Shown here one piece after another: positions 9,914 to 18,959 of a DNA stretch of 50,916 bases. Location of the stretch: the NCBI RefSeq assembly GCF_900112335.1, contig NZ_FOLG01000022.1, positions 1-50,916 of the forward strand, written 5' to 3'. Both the position numbers and the translations under genes were made by a program. The stretch comes from Tropicimonas isoalkanivorans. GTDB taxonomy: Bacteria; Pseudomonadota; Alphaproteobacteria; Rhodobacterales; Rhodobacteraceae. Position 1 is the first letter of the stretch. Every line of letters begins with the position of its first letter. Below the pieces are notes generated by a model, which was not told the DNA's origin, searched no databases, and saw nothing but the letters and a program-made list of their open reading frames with translations.

Positions 9914-10131
9914 TCAAAAGGGGAAATCGATTTACCGCGACCGCGTGCCTACGCTCAAAGCGTTTTGAATACTGGTACACTGCACTCACGCGATGCCCTC
10001 CCGTGAATGCAGGGGCAGAAAGTGACGCAGCGTCCAGCATACCTGTGCGCCTGGCCGCGGTGTAGGAAGGTTTTGATTGAGAATTGAGGGCCTCCGAGGG
10101 CCTGAGCCTCGGTTGGCGCAAGGAAGAGACG

Positions 10132-10527
10132 ATGACTGACGAGTTGATGACCATCCGGGAAATGTGCGACGCGTTCGACGTGACGCCGCGGACGTTGCGC
10201 TTCTACGAGGCCAAGGAGCTTCTGTTTCCGATTCGGCAAGGCACCAAGCGGCTGTTCACCCGGAGGGACCGTGCCCGCCTGACCCTGATCCTGCGCGGCA
10301 AGCGCTTCGGGTTCAGTCTGGAGGAAATCCGGCAACTGCTCGACCTCTACGACCGCGACGAACGCATGACGCAGCTTGCCAAGACGTACGAATTGGCCAA
10401 ACATCGGCTGGCCGACATGGAACGTCAGCGGCGGGACCTCGACGAGTCAATCGCCGAGCTGAAAGAGCATCTGGTCTGGGGAAAACAGATGCTTGAGTCG
10501 ATGTCGTCGCGAGAAGCCGCGGAGTAG
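10132..10527 (+). CDS. MerR family transcriptional regulator (paralogue 2)
   Basis: The 131-aa protein repeats the plan of the MerR gene 218 bp upstream: [19 protein letters not shown], then [26 protein letters not shown] and a long coiled coil. About half of aligned residues appear identical, and the stretch around [16 protein letters not shown] is nearly the same at DNA level, so the pair arose by tandem duplication. I start at ATG 10132 behind AAGGAAGAG. The frame continues upstream to 10084 without a better site. It lies 31 bp before the acyl-CoA dehydrogenase gene and may be cotranscribed with it. Confidence 0.87.
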   Translation: MTDELMTIREMCDAFDVTPRTLRFYEAKELLFPIRQGTKRLFTRRDRARLTLILRGKRFGFSLEEIRQLLDLYDRDERMTQLAKTYELAKHRLADMERQRRDLDESIAELKEHLVWGKQMLESMSSREAAE

Positions 10528-10558
10528 ACCGGCACCGCGCGAGGGAGGAGAGCGCCGT

Positions 10559-12337
10559 ATGCCGACCTATACCGCCCCTGTGGCCGACATCCAGTTCGTC
10601 CTGCACGACGTCCTGAAAGTGGCCGGGCAGGATATTCCCGGCTACGCCGATCTGGACCCAGACTTTACCGCGGCGGTGTTCGAGGAGGCCGGCAAGATCG
10701 CCTCGCACGTCCTGGCCCCGCTGAACCGCGTCGGCGACGTGGAGGGCTGCATGCTCGAAAACGGCGTCGTGCGCACGCCAACCGGGTTCCGCGCGGCCTT
10801 CGAGCAGCTCAAGGCCGGCGGCTGGCCCGCGCTGGAGTGTGATCCGGCGTACGGCGGACAGGGGATGCCCGCGCTGCTCGGCACGGCGGTGGGAGAGATC
10901 TTCTCCGCCGCCAACCAGTCCTTCACCATGTACCACGGCCTGACCCACGGCGCCTATTCCGCGATCCGCTCGCACGGGACCGCGGAGCAGATGGCGACGT
11001 ACCTGCCAAAGCTGGTCTCCTGCGAGTGGACCGGCACGATGAACTTGACGGAACCGCATTGCGGCACCGATCTGGGCCTCATGCGGACGAAGGCCATACC
11101 GCAGGCCGACGGCACCTACCGGATCACCGGGCAGAAGATCTTCATCTCTGCCGGCGATCACGACCTGGCCGAGAACGTGGTGCACCTCGTTCTGGCGAAG
11201 ATCCCGGGCGGGCCCGAAGGGATCAAGGGCGTGTCGCTGTTCATCGTGCCGAAGATCCTCGTGAGCGACGATGGCGCGCTGCGCGGCCGCAACGCCGTCT
11301 CCGTCGGCAAGCTCGAAGAGAAGATGGGCGTGCACGGCAACGCCACCTGCGTGATGAACTACGACGAGGCCGAGGGGTACCTGCTGGGCGCCGAACACAA
11401 GGGCCTGCGGGCGATGTTCACCATGATGAACGAGGCCCGGCTCGGCGTGGCGATGCAGGGCCTGGCGCAGGCGGAGGCCGCATACCAGAACGCCGCCGCC
11501 TATGCGAAAGACCGCCTGCAAGGCCGCGCTGTTACGGGGCCGGAAAACCCCGACGGGCCGGCCGACCCGATCATCGTGCACCCCGACGTCCGCCGGATGC
11601 TGCTGGACCAGAAAGCCTTCATCGAAGGGGGGCGTGCCTTCATGCTGTGGGGCGCGACGTTGCTCGACCGGGTGCGCCGTAGCGGCGACGCGGAGGCCGA
11701 GGGGCTGGTCTCGCTGCTGACACCCGTGCTGAAGGGGTTTTTGACGGACAAGGGCTTCGAATGCACGATCGCCGCCCAGCAGGTATTGGGCGGGCATGGC
11801 TATATCGAGGAATGGGGCATGTCCCAGTTCGCCCGCGATGCCCGCATCACCCAGATCTACGAGGGCGCGAACGGCATCCAGGCGCTGGACCTCGTGGGCC
11901 GCAAACTCGCATCCGACGGCGGGCGCCACATGAGCGGCTTCTTCGGGCGGGTTGAGAGCTTCATCGGTGCCTGCGCGCAAAAGGACGCCCTGGGAGAGGA
12001 TTTCCTAGACCCCCTCGCGGCCGCGGCCCGGGATTTGCAGGCGGCAGCAGCATATTTCCTCAAGGTCGGCATGACGGACCCGAACGCCGCGCTCGCCGGC
12101 TCCTACGATTTCATGCACCTCCTGGGACATGTCGCGCTCGGCCTGATGTGGTCACAGATGGCCGACGCCTCCGCCAGCGCGCTCGCCGCCGGCGAAGGCG
12201 CCGCCGCGTTCCACCAGACCAAGCTCGCCACCGGCCGCTACTACATGGCCCGCCTCCTGCCGGCGACACGCCTCCACCTCGCCCGCATCGAAAGCGGCGC
12301 GGAGCCGGTCATGGCGCTCGGCGCGCACGCATTCTGA
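10559..12337 (+). CDS. Acyl-CoA dehydrogenase with extra C-terminal domain (DmdC/FadE-like)
   Basis: The 592-aa FAD enzyme introduces the alpha-beta double bond into acyl-CoA. It has the usual N-terminal helical, central beta ([20 protein letters not shown]) and C-terminal helical domains. The base is probably the glutamate in [18 protein letters not shown]. It also has an additional C-terminal helical domain of about 120 residues, typical of the ~600-aa group that includes 3-methylmercaptopropionyl-CoA dehydrogenase DmdC. The ATG at 10559 follows GGGAGGAGA. Position ahead of thiolase and FadJ argues for general fatty-acid beta-oxidation. A DmdC role in DMSP breakdown is possible but not shown. 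Confidence 0.9.
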   Translation: MPTYTAPVADIQFVLHDVLKVAGQDIPGYADLDPDFTAAVFEEAGKIASHVLAPLNRVGDVEGCMLENGVVRTPTGFRAAFEQLKAGGWPALECDPAYGGQGMPALLGTAVGEIFSAANQSFTMYHGLTHGAYSAIRSHGTAEQMATYLPKLVSCEWTGTMNLTEPHCGTDLGLMRTKAIPQADGTYRITGQKIFISAGDHDLAENVVHLVLAKIPGGPEGIKGVSLFIVPKILVSDDGALRGRNAVSVGKLEEKMGVHGNATCVMNYDEAEGYLLGAEHKGLRAMFTMMNEARLGVAMQGLAQAEAAYQNAAAYAKDRLQGRAVTGPENPDGPADPIIVHPDVRRMLLDQKAFIEGGRAFMLWGATLLDRVRRSGDAEAEGLVSLLTPVLKGFLTDKGFECTIAAQQVLGGHGYIEEWGMSQFARDARITQIYEGANGIQALDLVGRKLASDGGRHMSGFFGRVESFIGACAQKDALGEDFLDPLAAAARDLQAAAAYFLKVGMTDPNAALAGSYDFMHLLGHVALGLMWSQMADASASALAAGEGAAAFHQTKLATGRYYMARLLPATRLHLARIESGAEPVMALGAHAF

Positions 12338-12353
12338 CGCGAGAGGACTGCGG

Positions 12354-12572
12354 ATGGCAAAGCGGCTCCATTTCACCCGGCGGCTCAACGTCGCCCTGAG
12401 CGAAGACGCCTACCGCACCCTGCGTCGTTTCTCTGACCATGCGGGCATCAGCCAGGACGAGGCGCTGTGCTTTCTCTTCGAACATTTCGGGAGCGTCACG
12501 GACCAGGACGCGCTGCCCCACCGGCTCCGGCTCTTCAAGGCGGATCTGGCAGAGCGGAAACGTCAACCGTGA
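12354..12572 (+). CDS. Small conserved-type protein, possible ribbon-helix-helix fold
   Basis: The 72-aa basic protein begins 16 bp after the acyl-CoA dehydrogenase stop with a GAGAGGA site. RRLNVALSEDAYRTLRRFSDHA followed by SQDEALCFLFEHFG has the strand-helix-helix pattern of Arc/MetJ-type DNA-binding proteins: alternating residues in the strand, then two amphipathic helices. That reading is an inference from pattern only. Placement inside the beta-oxidation cluster suggests a regulator or a small partner protein. The following 267 bp to the GST gene contain no other gene that I can support. Confidence 0.6.
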   Translation: MAKRLHFTRRLNVALSEDAYRTLRRFSDHAGISQDEALCFLFEHFGSVTDQDALPHRLRLFKADLAERKRQP

Positions 12573-12839
12573 CGGGACCGGCGAGGAAGGGACGCCTTCG
12601 GCGAGGGTATTTGGGCCAACAAGAAGGGGCGGCGGGTCCACCCTGCCCCCGGCCGGGTGACGAAGCTGGCCGTCGCCGGGGCCCGCGGGGCAGGGCTTCT
12701 CGTTGGGCGGTCATCGGCTCCCCAGCCTGTACCGCGGCGTCAGATTAGCCCGAACTTAATTAACAGGAGATTGACCGTTCTTCTTGTTGGGAAAAATACC
12801 CATAATAGACGGAGCGGCTGGGAGGAGACGCTGGTGAGG

Positions 12840-13469
12840 ATGCACCTTTATTGTTTTGGAGAATCCGGAAACGCCTACAAGGCGGCGCTGTCGCTGGAGC
12901 TTGCCGGGCTCGAGTGGCAGCCCGTCTGGGTGGATTTCTTCCACGGGGAGACCCGTACGCCCGATTATCGCGCGCTGAACCCGATGGGCGAAGTGCCGGT
13001 GCTGGTCGACGGCGACCTGGTACTGACCCAGTCCGGTGTGATTCAGGACTACGTCGTGGAGATTTCCGGGAAGCTGGGGTGGCGGGACTCTGCGGAGCGG
13101 CGCGACATCCTGCGCTGGATCCTGTTCGACAACCACAAGAATTCCGGCGTCTCCGGGCCGGTTCGCTTCAACATGAACTTCCTGCCGGAGGCGAAGCGCG
13201 ATGCGGGGGCGAATGCGTACCTGATGGCCCGGCACGGGGCGGCGATGAAGGTGCTCGATGGCTGTCTGGACGGGCGGGACTGGTTGGTCGGGGACCGCCC
13301 GACCATCGCGGACATCGCCAACTGCGGCTACCTCTACTACCCGGAGCCGTTTGGGTTCGACCGGACGACATATCCCAATATCGACGCGTGGCTGGACCGG
13401 ATCGCGGGCCTGCCCGGTTGGAAGCACCCCTACGACCTGATGCCCGGCTCGCCGGCGGACCGGGCCTGA
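12840..13469 (+). CDS. Glutathione S-transferase family protein
   Basis: The 209-aa protein has a thioredoxin-like N-terminal domain (LYCFGESGNAYKAALSLELAG, with NPMGEVPVLVDGDLVLTQSGVI carrying the cis-proline and the SxxI glutathione site) and an all-helical C-terminal domain with the N-capping GDRPTIADIANCGY. It probably conjugates or isomerises an electrophile using glutathione. A GTG at 12834 (two codons upstream) has better spacing from the GGAGGAGA site at 12821-12828 and may be the true start. The gene lies between the acyl-CoA dehydrogenase and thiolase genes, so it is likely part of the same cluster. Confidence 0.86.
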   Translation: MHLYCFGESGNAYKAALSLELAGLEWQPVWVDFFHGETRTPDYRALNPMGEVPVLVDGDLVLTQSGVIQDYVVEISGKLGWRDSAERRDILRWILFDNHKNSGVSGPVRFNMNFLPEAKRDAGANAYLMARHGAAMKVLDGCLDGRDWLVGDRPTIADIANCGYLYYPEPFGFDRTTYPNIDAWLDRIAGLPGWKHPYDLMPGSPADRA

Positions 13470-13485
13470 ACGGAAGGATCACCCG

Positions 13486-14697
13486 ATGACCGATGCCTAC
13501 ATCTATGACGCCGTGCGCAGCCCCCGGGGCAAGGGCCGCAAGGACGGGGCGCTGCACGAGGTGACGGCCGTCCGGTTGTCGGCCCTGATGCTCGACGCAA
13601 TCCGCAGCCGGAACGGTCTGGATGGCCATGCGGTGGAGGATGTGATCTGGGGCAATGCCACCCAGGTGGCGGAGCAGGGCGGATGCCTGGCGCGGACGGC
13701 CGTGCTGGCCTCGGATCTGGACGAACGCATCCCGGGCCTCTCGATCAACCGCTTCTGCGCCAGCGGGCTGGAGGCCGTGAACCTGGCGGCCAACCAGATA
13801 CGCGGCGGCGCCGGGCAGGCCTATATCGCGGGCGGCGTGGAGATGATGGGTCGCGTTCCGATGAGTTCGGACGGGGCGGCGATTGCCGTCGATCCGTCGG
13901 TCGCGATGGAGACCTATTTCGTCCCGCAGGGGATTTCGGCCGATATCATAGCGACCGAATTCGGCTTCACCCGCGATCAGGCGGACGCGCTGGCCGTGGA
14001 AAGCCAGCGCCGCGCGAAGATGGCGTGGGACGAGGGCCGCTTCGACAGGTCCGTCGTGCCCGTGACGGACCGGAACGGCCTGACGATCCTCGACCGGGAC
14101 GAGTACATGCGTCCCGGCACGGACATGCAGGCGCTGGGCGCGCTCAGTCCCGCCTTCGAGCAGATGGGCACAGCGATGCCCGGTTTCGACAAGGTGGCGC
14201 TCATGAAGTACCCGCACCTCGAGGAGATCCGGCACATCCACCACGCGGGAAACTCCTCCGGCATCGTGGACGGGGCCGCGGCGGTCCTTGTCGGGTCCCG
14301 GCAGTTCGGCGACGAGTTCGGGCTGACGCCCCGCGCGCGCATCCGCGCCACTGCCAAGATCGGCTCGGACCCGACGATCATGCTGACCGGCCCCGTGCCC
14401 GCCACGGAGAAGGTCCTGGCCGACAGCGGCATGGGCATCGGCGATATCGACCTATTCGAGGTCAACGAGGCGTTTTCCGCCGTTGTCCTGCGCTTCCAGC
14501 AGGCCTTCGACGTGTCGCCGGAGAAGGTCAATGTCAACGGAGGCGCGATTGCGATGGGCCATCCGCTCGGCGCGACAGGCGCGATCATCCTCGGCATGTT
14601 GCTGGACGAACTCGAACGCTCGGACAAGCAGGTCGGGCTGGCGACCCTTTGCGTGGCCTCCGGGATGGGCGCCGCGACGATTATCGAGCGGGTGTGA
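13486..14697 (+). CDS. Acetyl-CoA acyltransferase (thiolase)
   Basis: The 403-aa enzyme performs the last beta-oxidation step, cleaving 3-ketoacyl-CoA with CoA (or the reverse condensation). All thiolase signatures are present: nucleophile C91 in NRFCASGLEA, VNVNGGAIAMGHPLGATGA with H359, and C389 in LCVASGMGAA. NEAFSAV is also conserved. The start follows GGAAGGATCACCCG, 16 bp after the GST stop. Close spacing to GST upstream and the double-cupin gene downstream places it in the fatty-acid oxidation operon. Sequence does not decide between short-chain acetyltransferase and broad FadA-type activity. Confidence 0.92.
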   Translation: MTDAYIYDAVRSPRGKGRKDGALHEVTAVRLSALMLDAIRSRNGLDGHAVEDVIWGNATQVAEQGGCLARTAVLASDLDERIPGLSINRFCASGLEAVNLAANQIRGGAGQAYIAGGVEMMGRVPMSSDGAAIAVDPSVAMETYFVPQGISADIIATEFGFTRDQADALAVESQRRAKMAWDEGRFDRSVVPVTDRNGLTILDRDEYMRPGTDMQALGALSPAFEQMGTAMPGFDKVALMKYPHLEEIRHIHHAGNSSGIVDGAAAVLVGSRQFGDEFGLTPRARIRATAKIGSDPTIMLTGPVPATEKVLADSGMGIGDIDLFEVNEAFSAVVLRFQQAFDVSPEKVNVNGGAIAMGHPLGATGAIILGMLLDELERSDKQVGLATLCVASGMGAATIIERV

Positions 14698-14722
14698 CCA
14701 TGGGGCTGCGGAGATTTCGGAC

Positions 14723-15658
14723 ATGCCGGTGATCGACCTTGCCCGCGCGCCGCGTGAAAGCGCCGGGGCGGAGGACCCGCTGGGCGCCTACGACCGGGTC
14801 TCCGTCGGAGACGCCGGCGGGCTCACGCAGTACGGCGTGGTGCTGGAGACGCTCGGGCCGGGCGCGCGCTCGTCCGACCGGCACTGGCACGAGGCGGAGG
14901 ACGAGTTCCTCTGGATGCTGGAGGGCACGGCCCTGCTGGTCGACGTCTTCGGCGAGACGCCGCTCACGCCGGGCGATGCCGTGGCGTGGAAGGCAGGCGT
15001 GCCCAACGCCCACCAGATCGTCAACCGCAGCGACGGCCCCGCCCGGTTCCTCGTGGCCGGCTGGCGCGCGGAGCGGGACGTTGTGCAGTACCCGGACCTG
15101 GGCCGCCGCGCCATCGTCGAGGCGGGCGGCAGCCGGACGATGAAAGACGGATCGGCCGGGGAGCCGGACGTCGGCACCATGCCGCGGGCCGTCATCGACC
15201 GTGCCACATGTCCGGTCAAAACCGGCTCGATCTATCCCGCTCCCTATGCCGCGATGATGGCGGGGCGCAGTTCGCTGCGCTTTGGCCAGGCGGGCGGGCT
15301 GACCCAGTTCGGGGCCAACCTGGTCCGGCTCGAGCCCGGCGCGCTGTCCTCGCTGCGCCACTGGCATGCGCGGGAAGACGAGTTCGCGATGGTGACGGAG
15401 GGCATCTGCACCCTCGTCGACGACACCGGCGCGCAGGATCTGGGGCCCGGCGCCTGCGTGGCCTTTCCCGCCGGCGATCCCAACGGCCACCATTTCGTCA
15501 ACCGTACCGATCGGCCGGCAACCTTCCTCGTCCTGGGGGCGCGAATGGACCCGGAGACGACGACCTATTCCGACCTCGACCTGCAGATGGAACTGAAGGA
15601 CGGTCGCTCGACCTTCACGCGCCGGGATGGCAGCCCTTATCATGGAGACAGCGCATGA
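14723..15658 (+). CDS. Two-domain cupin protein
   Basis: The 311-aa protein consists of two tandem copies of a metal-binding cupin barrel (about residues 25-130 and 183-290). Both start with GLTQ(Y/F)G and have the ligand set HWHxxxDEF plus a later histidine: H54, H56, E61 and H97 in the first, H213, H215, E220 and H256 in the second. PN(A/G)H and FVNR/IVNR segments also repeat. Such proteins may be dioxygenases, isomerases or sugar/acid-binding proteins, and no substrate can be assigned. It starts at ATG 14723 behind GGAGA, 25 bp after thiolase, and its stop overlaps the fadJ start (ATGA). Confidence 0.8.
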   Translation: MPVIDLARAPRESAGAEDPLGAYDRVSVGDAGGLTQYGVVLETLGPGARSSDRHWHEAEDEFLWMLEGTALLVDVFGETPLTPGDAVAWKAGVPNAHQIVNRSDGPARFLVAGWRAERDVVQYPDLGRRAIVEAGGSRTMKDGSAGEPDVGTMPRAVIDRATCPVKTGSIYPAPYAAMMAGRSSLRFGQAGGLTQFGANLVRLEPGALSSLRHWHAREDEFAMVTEGICTLVDDTGAQDLGPGACVAFPAGDPNGHHFVNRTDRPATFLVLGARMDPETTTYSDLDLQMELKDGRSTFTRRDGSPYHGDSA

Positions 15659-17850
15659 GCGATTTTACCATGGAGACCGGCGCCGACGGCGTCGCGATCA
15701 TCACCTGGGACACGCCGGGGAAATCCATGAACGTGATGAGCGAGCAGGGGTTCGATGACCTCGACGCGCTGATCGACCGGGTGCTGTCCGACGACGCGAT
15801 CAAGGGCGCCGTCCTCACCTCCGGCAAGCCGGGCAGCTTTGCCGGCGGGATGGACCTCAACGTCATCGCCCGGATGAAGGAGCGCGACGAGGACCCGGCG
15901 AAGGGGATCTTCGAGGGGATCATGCGCGTGCACGGCATCCTGCGAAAGATCGAGCGCGCCGGGATGGACCCCAAGACCAACGCGGGCGGCAAGCCCATCG
16001 CGGCGGCACTGCCGGGCACGGCGCTGGGCATCGGGCTTGAACTGCCGCTCGCCTGCCACCGCATCTTCGCCGCGGACAATCCGAAGGCCAAGATCGGCCT
16101 GCCGGAGATCCTGGTGGGCATCTTCCCCGGGGCAGGGGGCACCACGCGGCTGGTGCGCAAGCTGGGCGCGATGGGGGCCTCGCCCCTGCTGCTGGAAGGC
16201 AAGCTGAACATCCCGGCCAAGGCGAAGGCGGCGGGCGTGGTGGACGAAGTCGTCCCCGCCGAGGACCTGCTCGACCGGGCGCGGGAGTGGGTCCTGTCGG
16301 AGCCGAAGATCGTCAAGCCGTGGGACGAGCGGGGCTACAAGATGCCGGGCGGGGCACCCTATCACCCCGCCGGTTTCATGACCTTCCTCGGCGCTTCCGC
16401 GATGGTGAACGGCAAGACGCAGGGCGTCTACCCCGCCGCCAAGGCGCTGCTGTCCGCGGCCTACGAGGGCGCGCTCGTGCCCTTCGATACGGCGCTGAAG
16501 ATCGAGGCGCGCTGGTTCACCGGCATTCTGCTCAACCCGTCGTCCTCCGCCATGATCCGCGCGCTCTTTCTCAACAAGGAGGCGCTGGAAAAGGGCGCGA
16601 ACCGCCCCGACGTGCCGAAACAGACCGTTGAGAAGCTCGGCGTCCTCGGCGCGGGCATGATGGGGGCCGGCATCGCGCTGGTCGCGGCGCAGGCCGGCAT
16701 CGAGGTGGTGCTGCTCGACCAGAGCCGGGAGGCGGCCGAGGGCGGCAGGGCCTATGCCGAGCGCTACATGGACAAGGGCATCCAGCGCGGCAAGGCCACG
16801 GCAGAGTCCAAGACGGCGCTGCTGGCGCGCATCACGCCCACGGACGACTACGCCGCCCTTGCCGGATGCGACCTGATCGTCGAAGCCGTGTTCGAAGACC
16901 CGAAGATCAAGGCCGAGGTCACCGCGAAGGCCGAGGCGGTCGTGGGCGAGGACTGCATCTTCGCCACCAACACCTCCACCCTGCCCATCAGCAGCCTCGC
17001 GAAGGCCAGCCGCCGGCCGGAGCAGTTCATCGGCATCCACTTCTTCTCGCCCGTCGAACGGATGCTGCTGGTGGAGATCATCAAGGGAAAGCAGACCGGC
17101 GCGCGTGCGGTGGCCAAGGCACTCGACTTCGCCCGCCAGATCCGCAAAACGCCCATCGTGGTGAACGACGCCCGGTTCTTCTACGCCAACCGCTGCATCA
17201 TTCCCTACATGAACGAAGGCATCCGGATGGTGGGCGAAGGCGTCAGCCCGGCACTGATCGAGAATGCCGCGAAGCTGGTCGGAATGCCGGTCGGGCCGCT
17301 GCAGCTCGTCGACGAGGTCTCCATAGACCTCGGCGTGAAGATCGCCAAGGCCACGCGCGCCGCGATGGGCGACGCTTACCCCGATGCGGAGGTGGACGAG
17401 GTCGTCTTCTGGCTGGCTGACGAGGGGCGGCTGGGCCGCAAGGCAAAGGCGGGGTTCTACGACTACGACGCGCGCGGAAAACGCACCGGCCTCTGGCCCG
17501 GGCTGACGGAGAAATTCCCCCGCGCCGCCGAGCAGCCCACGCTGATCGACGTGCAGCACCGCCTGCTTTTCATCCAGGCGCTGGAAGCGGTCCGTGCGCT
17601 GGAGGATGGCGTGCTGGAGGACATCCGCGAAGGCGACGTGGGGGCCATCCTCGGCTGGGGCTTCGCCCCATGGTCGGGCGGGCCGTTCAGCTGGCTCGAC
17701 ATGCTGGGCACGCCCTACGCCGCCGCGCGCAGCGCGCAACTGGCCGAAGCCTTCGGGAGGCGCTTCGCGGTACCGGAGCTGCTGGCCGAGATGGGCCGCA
17801 AGGGACAGACGTTCTATGGCCGTTTCGGCCGCAGCGAAGACGCGGCCTGA
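15655..17850 (+). CDS. fadJ: Multifunctional fatty-acid oxidation protein (enoyl-CoA hydratase / 3-hydroxyacyl-CoA dehydrogenase)
   Basis: The 731-aa fusion carries an N-terminal crotonase domain (about 1-190) and a C-terminal NAD-dependent 3-hydroxyacyl-CoA dehydrogenase. The hydratase acids are E129 (GIGLELPL) and E151 (IGLPEILVG). The NAD site is LGVLGAGMMGAGIAL near residue 330, and the dehydrogenase histidine is in GIHFFSPVE near 462. NRCIIPYMNEG and the second helical repeat with GWGFAPWSGGPFSW complete the family plan. It works with the thiolase two genes upstream. Start ATG 15655 overlaps the cupin stop. A strong terminator follows, so this is the last gene of the cluster. FadB versus FadJ naming is not certain. 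Confidence 0.92.
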   Translation: MSDFTMETGADGVAIITWDTPGKSMNVMSEQGFDDLDALIDRVLSDDAIKGAVLTSGKPGSFAGGMDLNVIARMKERDEDPAKGIFEGIMRVHGILRKIERAGMDPKTNAGGKPIAAALPGTALGIGLELPLACHRIFAADNPKAKIGLPEILVGIFPGAGGTTRLVRKLGAMGASPLLLEGKLNIPAKAKAAGVVDEVVPAEDLLDRAREWVLSEPKIVKPWDERGYKMPGGAPYHPAGFMTFLGASAMVNGKTQGVYPAAKALLSAAYEGALVPFDTALKIEARWFTGILLNPSSSAMIRALFLNKEALEKGANRPDVPKQTVEKLGVLGAGMMGAGIALVAAQAGIEVVLLDQSREAAEGGRAYAERYMDKGIQRGKATAESKTALLARITPTDDYAALAGCDLIVEAVFEDPKIKAEVTAKAEAVVGEDCIFATNTSTLPISSLAKASRRPEQFIGIHFFSPVERMLLVEIIKGKQTGARAVAKALDFARQIRKTPIVVNDARFFYANRCIIPYMNEGIRMVGEGVSPALIENAAKLVGMPVGPLQLVDEVSIDLGVKIAKATRAAMGDAYPDAEVDEVVFWLADEGRLGRKAKAGFYDYDARGKRTGLWPGLTEKFPRAAEQPTLIDVQHRLLFIQALEAVRALEDGVLEDIREGDVGAILGWGFAPWSGGPFSWLDMLGTPYAAARSAQLAEAFGRRFAVPELLAEMGRKGQTFYGRFGRSEDAA

Positions 17851-17871
17851 CACTGCTCACGGCAACGAGCG

Positions 17872-17900
17872 ACGGCGCGCCACCCCTGGCGCGCCGTTTT
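17872..17900 (+). terminator. Intrinsic terminator after fadJ
   Basis: A perfect 10-bp stem (17872-17881 with 17888-17897, arms acggcgcgcc) with a 6-base loop is followed by TTTT then CGTTG. It lies 21 bases after the fadJ stop and closes the fatty-acid oxidation cluster. On the other strand it may also stop the convergent Hint gene. Confidence 0.8.
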
Positions 17901-17958
17901 CGTTGTCCCGCTGGGTCGGGGACTGCTCGATTGTTCCTCAATGACCGCCGGTGACCGC

Positions 17959-18630
17959 TCAGGCGCCCCCGGGATGCGGCGTCAGGCGCGGACCCTTGGG
18001 CGCATGGAGATCCCGGATCTCCAGACTGGCCACCACCATCTCTGCCGTCGCCTTCGGCAGCACGGGGTAGCGAACGTCTTGCCGCCCCCAGACCGCGGCC
18101 TCCAGCGTGACGGGGCTGGGCGCTTCCTCGGACGGGCAGTAGATCAGCGCCTCGCCCTCCACGAAGATCATCTGCGGCGTCTCGAAGGTCAGCGTGACCG
18201 TGGTGACCGGCGCTTGCGGCCGCATCTTGCGCGTGCCGCCCAGGCGCGACAGCGTCTTTGCTTCGATCAATGCAAAGGGCTCCCCAAGGATCGCCTTCGC
18301 CATGTCGCTCTCTACCATCACCGCCTGTTTCTGGGTCACCAGGATCGGGCGGCGGTTGCCAATCACCCCGGCCGGAACGGAGATCATGGGGGTGGGTGCC
18401 GCTTCGTCCCCGTGCGGGGCCTCCAGCCGGCTGTTCACGCCGGTGACGGCCTGCATGCCGTCGTCAAATGTGATGATCTCGTCCCCGACGCGGATTTCCT
18501 CGACCGGGCACCAGCCCTTGGCCGTGGCCACGAACGTTCCGGCTGCGAGCCCTCCACCGGCGTTGGTCGCCCGTGTGGACCGCCCGGCGTCTGCGGCCTT
18601 TCCCGCTCTTCCGTATAGCCAGTGCAACAT
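17959..18630 (-). CDS. Hint-domain protein lacking the usual N-terminal cysteine
   Basis: The 223-aa protein contains a Hint_2-type (Hedgehog/intein-like) module common in Rhodobacteraceae: GTFVATAKGWCPVEEIRVGDEIIT (about 36-60), then PVLPKATAEMVVASLEIRDLH near the end in the place of the usual last strand. Standard Hint modules begin CFxxGT with a cysteine or serine nucleophile. Here the same place reads GLAAGT, so protein self-cleavage looks lost. I start at ATG 18630 behind AAAGGACG. No fused passenger domain is present: the module follows a short basic N-terminus (WLYGRAGKAADAGRS). Role unknown. Confidence 0.75.
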   Translation of the reverse strand: MLHWLYGRAGKAADAGRSTRATNAGGGLAAGTFVATAKGWCPVEEIRVGDEIITFDDGMQAVTGVNSRLEAPHGDEAAPTPMISVPAGVIGNRRPILVTQKQAVMVESDMAKAILGEPFALIEAKTLSRLGGTRKMRPQAPVTTVTLTFETPQMIFVEGEALIYCPSEEAPSPVTLEAAVWGRQDVRYPVLPKATAEMVVASLEIRDLHAPKGPRLTPHPGGA

Positions 18631-18959
18631 TCGTTCCGTCCTTTGCGTCCGGCCGGGACATCCGGTCGTGATTATGTTCAATGAAGACCTACCGAGCGGA
18701 CGTGATTTCGGTCGCAACGCGTCGAAAATGAGGCATTGGCCTCATTTACAGATTAAATGCCCACCTATCGCCGAAATTGTTTCCCTAAACAGAACACGCG
18801 GCTGAAAAATCCCGAGCGTTTCGCCACTTGGCGGCGCGGAACGGTCACGCATTCGGCCCGGGATTGCCCTTTTCGCGCAGATCGAATCGCGAACATTCGC
18901 CCGATTGTTCCGGAACCGGCGCTGCGCTATTCTCCGCCCATAATAGGCAGAGCAGACAG
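18631..18959. other. Divergent intergenic region, 329 bp
   Basis: This spacer separates the Hint gene (minus) from the membrane-protein gene (plus). It is clearly less GC-rich than its surroundings near 18660-18800. Apart from a candidate promoter at 18905-18933 and the ribosome site of the Hint gene at its left edge, I see no gene, repeat or structured RNA in it. Confidence 0.5.
18905..18933 (+). promoter_or_regulatory. Candidate promoter for the M48-like membrane protein gene
   Basis: TTGTTC (18905-18910) and TATTCT (18928-18933) are separated by exactly 17 bases and end 26 bases before the ATG at 18960. The match to sigma-70-type hexamers is moderate and no supporting operator is visible. 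Confidence 0.35.
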
